Shown piece by piece: positions 55,437 through 64,000 of a stretch of 64,000 nt of DNA. Source of the stretch: Acaryochloris sp. CCMEE 5410 (lineage in GTDB: Bacteria; Cyanobacteriota; Cyanobacteriia; Thermosynechococcales; Thermosynechococcaceae); the NCBI RefSeq assembly GCF_000238775.2, contig NZ_AFEJ02000001.1, positions 2,480,001 to 2,544,000 of the forward strand, in the 5' to 3' direction. Both the position numbers and the translations under genes were made by a program. The number at the start of each line of letters is the position of its first letter. Position 1 is the stretch's first letter. Below the pieces are notes generated by a model. The model saw only the letters and a program-made list of their open reading frames with translations, was not told where the DNA came from and did no database searches.

Positions 55437-55701
55437 TGTTGAAGCTCAATTTTATACATTCTTGTATGTCAGTATTCCCATAAACAATCACCTCAGTGCG
55501 CTTGAAAACACGCAAGCTTAGGTATCATATCTACGGCATGCTGAAGCAATCATCACCCAAGTCATGATGCCAATTTATACTTGCCAATCTACTGATGTTT
55601 CAAAGATTTCTGTCTCAGAAAAAGGACAGATTTGAGGAAGTTGTGTGGGGTCCAAGGACATCTCTTTACCCACAAGATTGAGACCCTTTTCATACCCAAT
55701 C

Positions 55702-56016
55702 TCAATCGCTTCCACTCAGATAAGGCTTCAAGCTAGAATTCTCTCGCAGATGGCGTGCTATTTCCTGACGCTGCTCTTTAATCGCATAGAACCAGCTCTT
55801 AGATCGGGCTTCTGGTTGATAGCGCCACTGGAGTAAATGTCCCAACAAAACCCCCAATCGATTGCGCAGCTCTTGCCGTTTCCGCTTACCCAACGAGGCA
55901 ATCTCCTCAATCAGATTGTCAATATCCACTTGTTCCCATTGTTGAGCTTGCAGTAGTTCTATCTGGCGCTGGGTCCAATCGTAAAAATCTTGATCGTAGA
56001 GAGTGGTCGTCTGCAT
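55702..56016 (-). CDS. DUF29 family protein (full-length copy)
   Basis: 104 residues. Starts LYDQDFYDWTQRQIELL and has the DUF29 core IDNLIEEIASLGKRKRQELR and LLGHLLQWRYQPEARSKSW. This family occurs in many copies in cyanobacteria and has no known function. Nearly all of the coding region is repeated next door by an exact 271-bp tandem duplication; this copy keeps the native 3' end (QEIARHLRENSSLKPYLSG). Confidence 0.82.
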   Translation of the reverse strand: MQTTTLYDQDFYDWTQRQIELLQAQQWEQVDIDNLIEEIASLGKRKRQELRNRLGVLLGHLLQWRYQPEARSKSWFYAIKEQRQEIARHLRENSSLKPYLSGSD

Positions 56017-56056
56017 AGGAATGAGTGACCATACATTAAAAGCAACGACTCACTAA
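55786..56056. repeat. 271-bp tandem duplication, copy 1
   Basis: Direct repeat of 56057-56327. The two copies abut and I see only one difference (ACCC versus ATCC around 55888/56159), a Gly/Asp change in the DUF29 product. Confidence 0.9.
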
Positions 56057-56287
56057 ATAGAACCAGCTCTTAGATCGGGCTTCTGGTTGATAGCGCCACT
56101 GGAGTAAATGTCCCAACAAAACCCCCAATCGATTGCGCAGCTCTTGCCGTTTCCGCTTATCCAACGAGGCAATCTCCTCAATCAGATTGTCAATATCCAC
56201 TTGTTCCCATTGTTGAGCTTGCAGTAGTTCTATCTGGCGCTGGGTCCAATCGTAAAAATCTTGATCGTAGAGAGTGGTCGTCTGCAT
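56036..56287 (-). pseudogene. DUF29 family protein, 3'-truncated by tandem duplication
   Basis: 83 codons. Identical to the full-length DUF29 protein for 77 residues except Gly to Asp in SLDKRKRQ, then it runs across the duplication joint into the duplicated end of the Uma2 gene and stops after LVSRCF. The lost part is the last 27 residues. It may still be translated; its start region is intact and equal to that of the full copy. Confidence 0.8.
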
Positions 56288-56327
56288 AGGAATGAGTGAC
56301 CATACATTAAAAGCAACGACTCACTAA
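56057..56327. repeat. 271-bp tandem duplication, copy 2
   Basis: Contains the last codons of the Uma2 gene (LVSRCF and stop), the 19-nt intergenic gap and most of the DUF29 gene. Its copy lies at 55786-56056. Confidence 0.9.
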
Positions 56328-56873
56328 GCAGTCAAACCCTGGCAATAGAGAAGATGTAAGTGAATCTGTTTCTAACAACGTCGCCTGAAGCTGGAGTTGA
56401 GCATTGTCGCGGCGATAGATCTCAATTTGCTTGAGTCGCCAATTCAAAATCCAGTATTCCTTGACGCCTTTGAGGGAATAGAGCCTGAGTTTAATTTCAC
56501 GATCCCTCCGCTCATTCGTTGTCCCAGCAGAAAGCACCTCAATCACCAAATCAGGCGCTTCCGTAAAATGTCCCGATTCATCCACAATATTGGGCAGACG
56601 TTCCTTCTGCACCCAGACAACATCAGGAATCACATCATCCATATCAGAAAAAACGACGCCTGGGGCTAGAAAAGGTTTACCCAAGCCAGTGTCTTCCGAC
56701 CATAACAACAATCTGGCATAGGTTAAACCAGCAGAATCTTGATGTCCTAGATGGGGTGCTCGCGTCACAAACAACTCTCCATTCACAATTTCGTAACGCT
56801 TCCAATCACCCTCGGGAAACAGTTCCAAGTCTGCGCTGGTCCAACAAAGCTCTTTAGAAGTAGTTGTTGCCAT
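56307..56873 (-). CDS. Uma2 family (DUF820) putative endonuclease
   Basis: 188 residues. Conserved features: WKRYEIVNGELFVTRAPHLG, DDVIPDVVWVQKERL (conserved PD), DLVIEVLSAGTTNERRDREI (E-x-L-S) and KLRLYSLKGVKEYWILNWR (E-Y-W-I). The product end LLPGFDCLVSRCF is unusual; related proteins end soon after LLPG, so the last residues may come from read-through into new sequence. DUF29 genes follow 19 nt downstream on the same strand, so they are likely one operon. Confidence 0.85.
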   Translation of the reverse strand: MATTTSKELCWTSADLELFPEGDWKRYEIVNGELFVTRAPHLGHQDSAGLTYARLLLWSEDTGLGKPFLAPGVVFSDMDDVIPDVVWVQKERLPNIVDESGHFTEAPDLVIEVLSAGTTNERRDREIKLRLYSLKGVKEYWILNWRLKQIEIYRRDNAQLQLQATLLETDSLTSSLLPGFDCLVSRCF

Positions 56874-56928
56874 GCCGTCATTATATATTTAGTACAATTA
56901 TCAATATTTTATCGCAGGCGTTTTTAGG

Positions 56929-57234
56929 GTAACGCTAGCAGGGAGTGATCAGGATCTGCATCAGCAGTTAGCAGCCATGAATCCTACCGGTAAGGGTTCA
57001 AATAATGTGGATGAGTTACGATACCTATTTTTAGCGTCCCAGGTGAAATTGCTGGATACACCTAAAAATTTAGAGGAGTTAAAGTATCAGTCCCAGTCTG
57101 AAAACCGGGGTGTGGTCGGGGTAAAGGCAGATGGTGAGAAATGCGATCGCTGCGAACCCATCATCGAAAATTTAGTCACCCAAGGTCAAATCAGTCTAAC
57201 TCAGGAAGGTAGGTACCAATCGAATACAAAATAA
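56929..57234 (+). pseudogene. Decayed copy of the ileS 3' end
   Basis: Reads SDQDLHQQLAAMNPTGKGSN, VDELRYLFLASQVKLLDTPK and so on to EPIIENLVTQGQIS, parallel to the C-terminus of IleS at 54190-54537. Relative to ileS a 60-bp stretch between two HIP1-containing 13-mers is lost, so one CDRC remains instead of two and the zinc site is destroyed. Many silent and several amino-acid changes show it is not a fresh copy. An ATG at 56977 gives an 85-codon ORF, but a separate function is unlikely. Confidence 0.85.
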
Positions 57235-57608
57235 CGCCTGGTTTAGGCTATCCCTATTGGCCCATAACATCAACGAACGGATAAGGGGGTTGGATTGCCA
57301 GAACCAGAGTTTCGGCATAGTCCGAACTCCGATTGGCTTATGAGTTAAGCATCTGGTCGTTGTCGTAAATGTCTTGTGACGCATCCTTGGCTGCAGAGCG
57401 ACCAGAGATCAGATTGCTGGAACTTCATAGCAGTCTGGTCTTGAGAGTGGGTAAAGCCAAGAGAACCCCTCTCAATTTAGAGCTGCATCTTTAAATATTC
57501 TTTCCAGAAAGCTTGCTCTTTGGCATTCCGTAACTGCATGATGAAGCAAGGTGACTAATCATAAATATTCAGATTATTGATATCAATTCATTTTTTACTT
57601 TTTTCAAA
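57235..57608. other. Intergenic region after the ileS remnant
   Basis: 373 bp without a supported gene. It holds an imperfect hairpin at 57400-57440 (GACCAGA with TCTGGTC outside, ATTGCT with AGCAGT inside). Confidence 0.4.
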
Positions 57609-58253
57609 ATGTTTTCTTCAAACCAAAAGTTATCTTCATTTTTACTATCCCTTTATTCTTTACCCATACTGTTCTTATTTGCGATCGCATTCGCAAGTCT
57701 AAAATTTGATATCCCCATCACGACCTTTACTCGTGATCCAGCAGTTATTGGTAACATCAACCCCCTTGCCGGCATCGCATCGCATCTTGGAGTCCTTGTA
57801 CTCACTGCATCTGGTGCAATATGTATATTTAGCTGGGCTGCATTGCAACCCACTCGCAGCACCAAGAAATTTTCCCTGTTTTTACTAGGCTTAGGTATTT
57901 TTAGCTTACTTCTCGGGCTAGATGATTTATTTATGCTCCATGAATCAATCTATCCAAGACTGTTCAGAGTAAGTGAGAATGTTATTCTCCTGATTTACGG
58001 CTTGCTTGCAATCGGTGGAATCGTAAAATATTGGAGAACCATCTTACAAACAGACTATTTTATTTTTGGGGTTGCCCTTATTTTTTTTGCACTGTCACTC
58101 ATAGTGGATGCGTTTCCAGAACTGATTGAGGCAATGATTGGACAATGGCGAATCCTATTCGAAGACGGCTTCAAACTACTAGGCATTATTGGCTGGTTTG
58201 GCTATTCCTGGAGATGCTCAATACAAGGACTGAAGAAGATACAGACTCTTTAG
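57609..58253 (+). CDS. Multi-span membrane protein, unknown
   Basis: 214 residues with about six hydrophobic helices (SLYSLPILFLFAIAFASL, LGVLVLTASGAICIFSWAAL, FSLFLLGLGIFSLLLGLDDL, NVILLIYGLLAIGGIV, FIFGVALIFFALSLIV, and a C-terminal one). The motif GLDDLFMLHE between helices 3 and 4 carries Asp, His and Glu that might bind a metal, as seen in some bacterial membrane proteins. Family not recognised. Confidence 0.65.
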   Translation: MFSSNQKLSSFLLSLYSLPILFLFAIAFASLKFDIPITTFTRDPAVIGNINPLAGIASHLGVLVLTASGAICIFSWAALQPTRSTKKFSLFLLGLGIFSLLLGLDDLFMLHESIYPRLFRVSENVILLIYGLLAIGGIVKYWRTILQTDYFIFGVALIFFALSLIVDAFPELIEAMIGQWRILFEDGFKLLGIIGWFGYSWRCSIQGLKKIQTL

Positions 58254-58302
58254 TCTGTTGTGGAATCATACCCTTCCTAGATATTCAGCGCTGCTCAAAA
58301 CT

Positions 58303-59694
58303 TTAACAATGGCTAATTCCTTCTTGACGAGCGGCTTGCTCCACTGCCGAAGCGACTGCTGTAGCGACGCGCTCATCAAACACAGACGGAATAATGTGAT
58401 CGTGGTGGAGTTCGTCGCTTCCTACCAGTGCTGCGATCGCATAGGCAGCTTGTAGGTGCATTGTCGTTGTAATAGCGGCAGCACGGCAGTTCAGAGCACC
58501 TCGAAAAATCCCAGGAAACGCCAACACATTATTAATCTGGTTGGGATAATCACTGCGCCCTGTCGCAATCACCGCCACATCACTTTGAATCAGTTCAGGC
58601 TGGATTTCGGGAATCGGGTTGGCCATGGCAAACACAATCCGGTCGGGGGCCATTGTTTTGACCATCTCAGGGGTTAACACGCCGGGGGCGCTAACGCCCA
58701 GAAACACATCTGCACCTTTGAGGGCATCGGCTAAGGTACCTGACTGTTCCACGGCGAAGGACTGCTTCGTTTCGTTTAAGTCTGTGCGATCTCGGCTGAT
58801 TATGCCGTTGCGATCGCACAATCGAATCGTTTTTACTCCTGCTTTCTGCAATAACCGGGCAATGGCAACCCCCGCAGCCCCAGCCCCATTAATCACAATG
58901 GCAATCTCTTCAAAAGCTTTATCGACTAACTTCAAAGCATTAATTAACGCCGCCAACACCACAATCGCGGTGCCATGTTGATCATCATGAAAGACGGGAA
59001 TATCCAGTTCTCGGCGTAACCGTTCTTCCACTTCAAAGCAGCGTGGTGCACTAATATCCTCTAGGTTGACACCACCAAACACGGGAGCCATCCGCTTTAC
59101 CGTTTCCACAATTTCATCTACATCTTGGGTGGCAAGACAAACGGGAAAGGCATTAATCTTGCCAAATTCCTGGAACAGTAACGCCTTCCCTTCCATCACG
59201 GGTAAAGCTGCTTCTGGGCCAATATTGCCCAATCCCAACACCGCACTGCCATCGGTCACAACCGCCACGGTATTACTTTTGATGGTGTAACGATACACCT
59301 GGTCTTTCTCTTGGGCAATGGCCGTACAGATCCGGCCCACACCAGGGGTATAGGCCATGGATAAATCATCCTGGCTATGAAGGGGCAGCTTACTTTGGAC
59401 GGTAATTTTGCCGCCTCGGTGGCAATCAAACGTGCGATCGGAGATGTCCAGTAACGTAATCTGCGGCAATGCTTTCAACGCATCAACAATGGTACCTGCA
59501 TGCTCTGTACTGGAAGCATTAACCGTAATCTCGCGAGTCAGTGAGGTATGGGTCCGTTCTAAAAGATCGATATGTCCTAGACTGCCACCCGCATCACCGA
59601 TTGACTGCAGGACTTGAGCCAGCATTCCAGTTTGGTTGGGCAACTTAACCCGAATCGTGAGACTAAAGCTAGAGTTGGGAGTCAGTTGAACCAT
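58303..59694 (-). CDS. NAD(P)-dependent malic enzyme with N-terminal ACT domain
   Basis: 463 residues. Oxidatively decarboxylates malate to pyruvate. The ACT domain (about 8-90; TIRVKLPNQTGMLAQVLQSI) is an amino-acid-binding regulatory module. The catalytic part shows MAYTPGVGRICTAI (active Tyr region), VTDGSAVLGLGNIGPEAALP, MEGKALLFQEFG, DVDEIVETVKRM, FHDDQHGTAIVVLAAL (metal-binding) and VINGAGAAGVAIARLL (NAD site). Small bacterial type. It ends 49 nt from the convergent membrane protein gene. Confidence 0.93.
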   Translation of the reverse strand: MVQLTPNSSFSLTIRVKLPNQTGMLAQVLQSIGDAGGSLGHIDLLERTHTSLTREITVNASSTEHAGTIVDALKALPQITLLDISDRTFDCHRGGKITVQSKLPLHSQDDLSMAYTPGVGRICTAIAQEKDQVYRYTIKSNTVAVVTDGSAVLGLGNIGPEAALPVMEGKALLFQEFGKINAFPVCLATQDVDEIVETVKRMAPVFGGVNLEDISAPRCFEVEERLRRELDIPVFHDDQHGTAIVVLAALINALKLVDKAFEEIAIVINGAGAAGVAIARLLQKAGVKTIRLCDRNGIISRDRTDLNETKQSFAVEQSGTLADALKGADVFLGVSAPGVLTPEMVKTMAPDRIVFAMANPIPEIQPELIQSDVAVIATGRSDYPNQINNVLAFPGIFRGALNCRAAAITTTMHLQAAYAIAALVGSDELHHDHIIPSVFDERVATAVASAVEQAARQEGISHC

Positions 59695-59872
59695 GGTGAT
59701 ATCTACCGTACGTCAGATTTATTGCAAGCTACCGCTCCCAATTGTAACGGCATACAGGTGAGCCAAGAAGGCTTGTTTGGGGTCGAGAGATAAGGACATT
59801 GACTTCATATCTAATCGCTATACTGGACGATGCGCTGACACCATAAATACGAATTACCCGCTTAACTGCAGA

Positions 59873-60385
59873 ATGCCACATATCGTTGAGATCAACGGCC
59901 ATATCAACCCTTCTCCCTCACAACTCGATGCTATTGCAGAGCAGTTTAGTCAAGGATTAGGGGAGGTTTATGCACACCTCGATAACGACGATGCACTGAT
60001 TGTTGAACAGACCGAGCTAGGATTTGTGGTTTGTACCATCGACTATGTATTAGCGGATCCAACGCGTCCCGAAGAAATAGTCACTGTAGCGATTGGTGGG
60101 CAAGATACCCCCATCCACCATCAATGTTTAGTGCCGCGAGCCTTTGCTATACCTGCTGTTGTTCATTTCCTGAAACACTTGGATACACCTGCTGAATTAG
60201 GCTGGATATCCACAACAGACATGCCACAGCCATTGCCAGAGCCCATTCTGGACGATAAGGCCATCCTTGAGCTTTGGCATCAAGGGAATCGTATCGGAGC
60301 TATACGTGAATATCGACGGTCCCATAAACTTGGACTTGCTGAAGCTCTCACCACACTCCAAAATCTTGCTGCCCCTGAGGCCTAA
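59873..60385 (+). CDS. Hypothetical protein with a helical C-terminal motif
   Basis: About 170 residues from ATG 59873 (MPHIVEINGHINPSPSQLDA); the open frame extends upstream but without support. The last 40 residues (KAILELWHQGNRIGAIREYR and KLGLAEALTTLQNL) match the short repeat seen in bL12-like C-terminal and UBA-like helical modules (L-x-x-G-x-x-I-x-A-I-K). No enzyme motif. It lies divergent from the malic enzyme gene. Confidence 0.65.
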   Translation: MPHIVEINGHINPSPSQLDAIAEQFSQGLGEVYAHLDNDDALIVEQTELGFVVCTIDYVLADPTRPEEIVTVAIGGQDTPIHHQCLVPRAFAIPAVVHFLKHLDTPAELGWISTTDMPQPLPEPILDDKAILELWHQGNRIGAIREYRRSHKLGLAEALTTLQNLAAPEA

Positions 60386-60954
60386 TCATGTTTCTGTTAC
60401 ATCAACAATAATTTGTATAGTCTGCACTAGAAGACCTTGGTGGCATCTTGTCAGTCAAACCAGGGTCTGTTCTCAAGGATCGATATATCCCAGCCTGCCA
60501 CTAACAATGGCAAGACGTAACCTAGCATTCCAGGTTAATTAAGTAGCTTGACCATTTCAATGGCCTAAAGCGACATGATCATGTTTCTCCCTTATTCCTA
60601 GAAGAGACTAGAACACAATCCAGACAACATCACAGCATCTGCATAAGACCCAACTTCTTTTTTCTTCTGCCAACCATAATATTTGAGTCATTCGAAGAAA
60701 AATATTTTTAATTTTCAAGCATCTATTCCAGGCAATAGAAGATGTAAATGAATATCAAGATTTACCTAGCTCAAAACACAAGCAATCTAGAGCTAAACCT
60801 TATTTTGAAAGACTTTCAGAGTTTGCAAAGACTAGTAACTAATTGAACATAAGTCTTTGCAATTCGCATACGGTCCTGCGCCATATCTGATGATTCTAGT
60901 AGCCCCAAACATTTTTAAAGTTCTATTAGAATAACGTCTCAAATAGGAGTGACT
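60386..60954. other. 568-bp intergenic region upstream of lipoxygenase
   Basis: AT-rich, no supported gene. It contains an 11-bp perfect inverted repeat (60823-60833 with 60852-60862, 18-nt loop) about 92 nt before the lipoxygenase start, which could regulate it or mark an upstream terminator. Confidence 0.45.
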
Positions 60955-62898
60955 ATGACGCCACAATATGAATATCGATACGATGCCCTGAAAGACGTTT
61001 CCCCTGAATTGAAATATCCAATGGCCAAGGAGGTGTTTCCAGCAGACCAATCTTTGACAAAATGGCCCTGGACTCGAGATCTCGTTTCCGTTGTCCTCAG
61101 AATTATTGCCAATCAGGCCATGCAGGATATATCCGTCCGTAGAGGATCAGCCTGTCGTCTGATTACGTTTATTCGCTTATATCGAATTCTAGAAAATCCC
61201 CTCTATCAGTCAGGTCTGGAGAGGCTTTTCAATGCTGTCAATAATCTTGTACGGGGTCTCTCCAATATTTTTGGCAACAGAGCCCAGTCTCAAAATATCA
61301 AACATGATGTAAAGGAGGAGCAACATCCTGACAAAGTCTCCGCCCGCATTTCAGCAATGGTCAAGGATATCCAAGAAACGGCTGAATCGAGAGAGGCTAA
61401 AGAGCAACCGTCCTTAGCAGACTATCGCGATCTCTTTCAGATCATTTACTTACCAGACATTAGCAATCATTTCCTAGAAGATCGTGCCTTTGCCGCTCAA
61501 CGGGTTGCCGGAGCTAACCCCCTCGTGATTAACCGAATTTCTGAACTCCCAGACCATTTCCAAGTCACTGACCAACAGTTTAAATCGGTGATGGGAGATA
61601 GTGAGTCCCTCCAAGCAGCCTTGAATGATGGCCGAGTGTATCTGGTAGACTATCAAATTCTTGAAGAAATTGATGCGGGTACAGTCGAGGTGAAGGATCG
61701 TGAAATTCTGAAGTATCGCTATGCACCGTTGGCCTTATTTGCGATCGCATCCGGGAATTGTCCCGGTCGCCTCCTCCAGCCGATTGCCATTCAATGCCAT
61801 CAAGAAGCAGGCAGCCCGATATTTACACCACCCAGTCTAGAAGCCGATAAAGAGGAGCGGCTTGCTTGGAGAATGGCCAAGACCGTCGTTCAAATCGCCG
61901 ACGGTAACTACCATGAATTGATTTCTCATTTAGGGCGGACTCATCTCTGGATTGAGCCCATTGCTTTAGGCACTTACCGACGCCTAGGAACAGAGCATCC
62001 ACTGGGTAAATTGCTCCTACCCCACTTCGAAGGCACCTTATTTATCAACAATGCAGCAGCCAATAGCTTAATTGCCCCGGGTGGCACCGTAGACAAAATC
62101 TTGTTTGGCACCTTAAAGTCATCCGTTCAGCTCAGCGTCAAAGGCGCTAAGGGTTACCCCTTTTCTTTCAATGATTCCATGCTCCCCCAAACCTTTGCAT
62201 CCCGAGGCGTGGACGACCTACAAAAGCTACCGGACTACCCCTATCGAGATGATGCATTACTGATTTGGCATGCCATTCACGATTGGGTTGAGGCCTATCT
62301 TCAGATCTACTACAAAGATGATGATGCAGTTCTCAAGGATGAAACCCTCCAGGATTGGTTAACCGAGCTAAGAGCTGAAGATGGGGGCCAGATGACTGAA
62401 ATCGGTGAATCGACTCCAGAAGAACCCGAGCCTAAAATTCGCACCTTGGATTATCTAGTAAACGCGACAACGCTGATTATTTTCACTTGTAGTGCTCAAC
62501 ATGCATCGGTCAATTTTCCCCAAGCATCGTTGATGACGTTTGTCCCCAATATGCCCCTAGCCGGGTTCAATGAAGGCCCGACAGCAGAGAAAGCCAGTGA
62601 AGCAGACTATTTCTCTTTACTACCACCCCTGAGTTTGGCCGAACAACAGTTGGATCTAGGGTATACCTTGGGTTCGGTCTACTATACTCAGCTCGGATAT
62701 TACAAAGCCAATGATGTAGATTTAGGTGATATTAACAACCATACCTACTTCAACGACCTCCAAGTTAAACAGGCTCTCCTAAGCTTCCAACAAAGATTAG
62801 AAGAGATTGAGTTGATCATTCAAGACCGGAACGAAACCCGACCCACATATTACGACATCTTGCTCCCGTCCAAGATTCCCCAAAGTACCAACATTTAA
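60955..62898 (+). CDS. Lipoxygenase family protein
   Basis: About 647 residues from ATG 60955, with AGGAG 5 nt upstream; GTG 60949 would overlap that site. Adds oxygen to polyunsaturated fatty acids to form hydroperoxides. The iron ligands can be followed: H-x4-H in ISHLGRTHLWIEPIALG, the region EHPLGKLLLPHFEGTLFINN, then CSAQHASVNFPQ (His and Asn) and the C-terminal isoleucine (QSTNI). No PLAT/C2 domain is visible ahead; the N-terminal 130 residues are helical and separate. No desaturase or hydroperoxide-metabolising gene is nearby. Stereo- and regiochemistry cannot be read from sequence. Confidence 0.92.
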   Translation: MTPQYEYRYDALKDVSPELKYPMAKEVFPADQSLTKWPWTRDLVSVVLRIIANQAMQDISVRRGSACRLITFIRLYRILENPLYQSGLERLFNAVNNLVRGLSNIFGNRAQSQNIKHDVKEEQHPDKVSARISAMVKDIQETAESREAKEQPSLADYRDLFQIIYLPDISNHFLEDRAFAAQRVAGANPLVINRISELPDHFQVTDQQFKSVMGDSESLQAALNDGRVYLVDYQILEEIDAGTVEVKDREILKYRYAPLALFAIASGNCPGRLLQPIAIQCHQEAGSPIFTPPSLEADKEERLAWRMAKTVVQIADGNYHELISHLGRTHLWIEPIALGTYRRLGTEHPLGKLLLPHFEGTLFINNAAANSLIAPGGTVDKILFGTLKSSVQLSVKGAKGYPFSFNDSMLPQTFASRGVDDLQKLPDYPYRDDALLIWHAIHDWVEAYLQIYYKDDDAVLKDETLQDWLTELRAEDGGQMTEIGESTPEEPEPKIRTLDYLVNATTLIIFTCSAQHASVNFPQASLMTFVPNMPLAGFNEGPTAEKASEADYFSLLPPLSLAEQQLDLGYTLGSVYYTQLGYYKANDVDLGDINNHTYFNDLQVKQALLSFQQRLEEIELIIQDRNETRPTYYDILLPSKIPQSTNI

Positions 62899-63090
62899 GG
62901 TAGATCACCTGAGTTAGGGGTAAGTCCATTTTTTGAAATCTTTATACAGACGCATAAAGCCATCAACGCACGCCCAAATAAGGATTTCAGCTTATCCCGA
63001 ACTCAGGTTGCATCACTCTAGTCCAGAATCAAATTTGATCATGGCATGTAAGGACTAGGCCAAGTAAAAATCAGCGATCAAAATACGCCA

Positions 63091-64000
63091 CTAAGGCAAA
63101 CGTTTCAGTAAATTCAAGCGTTTAGTGACCTCTTTGTAGACCTCAGTCCGGCCTTTCTGTTGGGCCAGACTGGCGCTTTTTTCCAGATCTGCCCGTCCTT
63201 CATTTCTCTTACCGCTCAGGGCAAGCACCGTGCCACGACTCATATAGAACAAGGCATTGCCAGGAGACAGATTAATCGCCTTTGTCAAATCCTGCAGTCC
63301 ACCCAAAATATCTCGGATACTGGCCCGTGCTAGACCTCGGGCGTTATAGGCAAAGGCTGCATAGGGAGAATTGGCATCCAACTTTAAGGCTTGATTGGCA
63401 TCCTCGATGGCCATCTGCCACTGCCGCTGGTCGGCCAATAGATTGGCACGCAGGATATAAGGCATCGCATTTTGAGGATCTAACCTCAGGGCTTGGTTAA
63501 TATCAGCTGTCACCCCCGCGCCATCTTGCAAGACAAACTTGAGATAGGCTCTGATGGTATATGCATCGCTTAAGTTCGGGTTTAAGCGAATCGCCTCATT
63601 GATATCCTGTTGTGCCGCCAAGACTAGATCGCGATTCTTGCTAGATCGGCCCTCCATAAAGCTCCAACCAATCGAAGCCATGCGAGCATCCGCTCTTAAC
63701 CGATAGGCATCCGCTGCCTTAGGATCCGTTTCAATCGCTTGGTTGAGAGCGCTCAAAGCGGCTTCATTATTGCCCTGATAGAGTTGATTCCCGCTTTGGG
63801 CAATCAAATCATCCACCTTTGAAGGTTTTGCCCCTGGACTCGGAGCTGTTGCTTGAGAAGCTGCAACCTGCAAATCCAGATTGAGTCCCGATTGAGGTGC
63901 TAAAGCTAAAAATGTACTAATTGGAATCCCTAAGTTGTAGCCAACCTTAACCACCACATCTGGGTTGCGGGTGCTGGCTTGGCGATCCGTTTCGCCACGA
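63091..64000 (-). CDS. C-terminal part of a probable trypsin-like/TPR protein (cut by window edge)
   Basis: The frame is open to the window end, so the gene begins beyond 64000. The visible 303 residues begin RGETDRQASTRNPDVVVKVG and YNLGIPISTFLALAPQSGLN, which resembles the last strand of cyanobacterial trypsin-like proteases (after the GIHG-R turn, ...G-x-N-x-G-I-P-I-x-x-F). A linker and about five TPR units follow (AYRLRADARMASIGW, AYTIRAYLKFVLQDG, PYILRANLLADQRQW, NARGLARASIRD, MSRGTVLALSGKR). The protease identity rests only on that tail. A shorter GTG start at 63957 is possible but unlikely. Confidence 0.75.
   Translation of the reverse strand, partial: RGETDRQASTRNPDVVVKVGYNLGIPISTFLALAPQSGLNLDLQVAASQATAPSPGAKPSKVDDLIAQSGNQLYQGNNEAALSALNQAIETDPKAADAYRLRADARMASIGWSFMEGRSSKNRDLVLAAQQDINEAIRLNPNLSDAYTIRAYLKFVLQDGAGVTADINQALRLDPQNAMPYILRANLLADQRQWQMAIEDANQALKLDANSPYAAFAYNARGLARASIRDILGGLQDLTKAINLSPGNALFYMSRGTVLALSGKRNEGRADLEKSASLAQQKGRTEVYKEVTKRLNLLKRLP

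Noticed and set aside
57196-57384. 62-codon minus-strand ORF after the ileS remnant
   Set aside because: Overlaps the remnant, no ribosome binding site, composition unlike protein.
60733-60775. Possible relic of an Uma2 C-terminus (LLLPGIDA on the minus strand)
   Set aside because: Only about 14 residues match and a stop codon precedes them; too short to claim.

Overview
The window is chromosomal DNA from a cyanobacterium. The signs are many HIP1 octamers (GCGATCGC, e.g. near 628, 1431, 16025, 54390), a plant-type [2Fe-2S] ferredoxin, a group 2 sigma-70 factor, adjacent efp and accB, a COP23-domain protein, cyanobacterial pentapeptide and TPR proteins, and a lipoxygenase. Moderate GC and large intergenic gaps fit a unicellular marine type such as Acaryochloris, but that genus is an impression, not a proof.

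Layout. 0-5 kb: two small membrane proteins, a YwiC-like membrane protein, ferredoxin, a peptide-type ABC binding lipoprotein, a lumenal pentapeptide protein and a YraN-type nuclease. 5-13 kb: a DUF4912 protein, a Ser/Thr kinase, an HTH/NB-ARC STAND protein, a 1.17-kb AT-rich gap with a perfect CRP-type site, a small ORF and lexA. 13-22 kb: housekeeping metabolism (pfkA, a CSP41-like epimerase, TPR proteins, hemC, a PfkB kinase, ahcY). 22-34 kb: an ExoD protein, a receiver/ATPase hybrid, a PAS-GGDEF-EAL-FHA signalling protein, efp-accB, DUF1350, a flavin reductase, a phosphopantetheinyl transferase and a sigma factor.

34.4-38.1 kb is an accessory block of small orphan genes, all on the minus strand. 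Inside it a 1068-bp IS1-like element, with clear inverted repeats and an 8-bp target duplication, splits a small MreB-like gene that can be rebuilt in frame. 38-42 kb holds mutY-recR, a response regulator, a beta-lactamase-fold hydrolase and a ferredoxin-like protein. 42.5-50.2 kb holds a membrane-anchored Ser/Thr kinase, a COP23 protein, a predicted outer-membrane barrel, a secreted CHAT (caspase-like) protein and a DUF1400 hydrolase, all on one strand; this is the most interesting functional neighbourhood.

50-57 kb: an Uma2 protein, then ileS, then a second accessory block (small membrane proteins, DUF29 genes with an exact 271-bp tandem duplication, Uma2) that ends in a decayed copy of the 3' end of ileS. 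57-64 kb: a membrane protein, malic enzyme with an ACT domain, a lipoxygenase, and the C-terminal part of a probable trypsin-TPR protein cut by the window edge. No tRNA, rRNA or CRISPR array was recognised.
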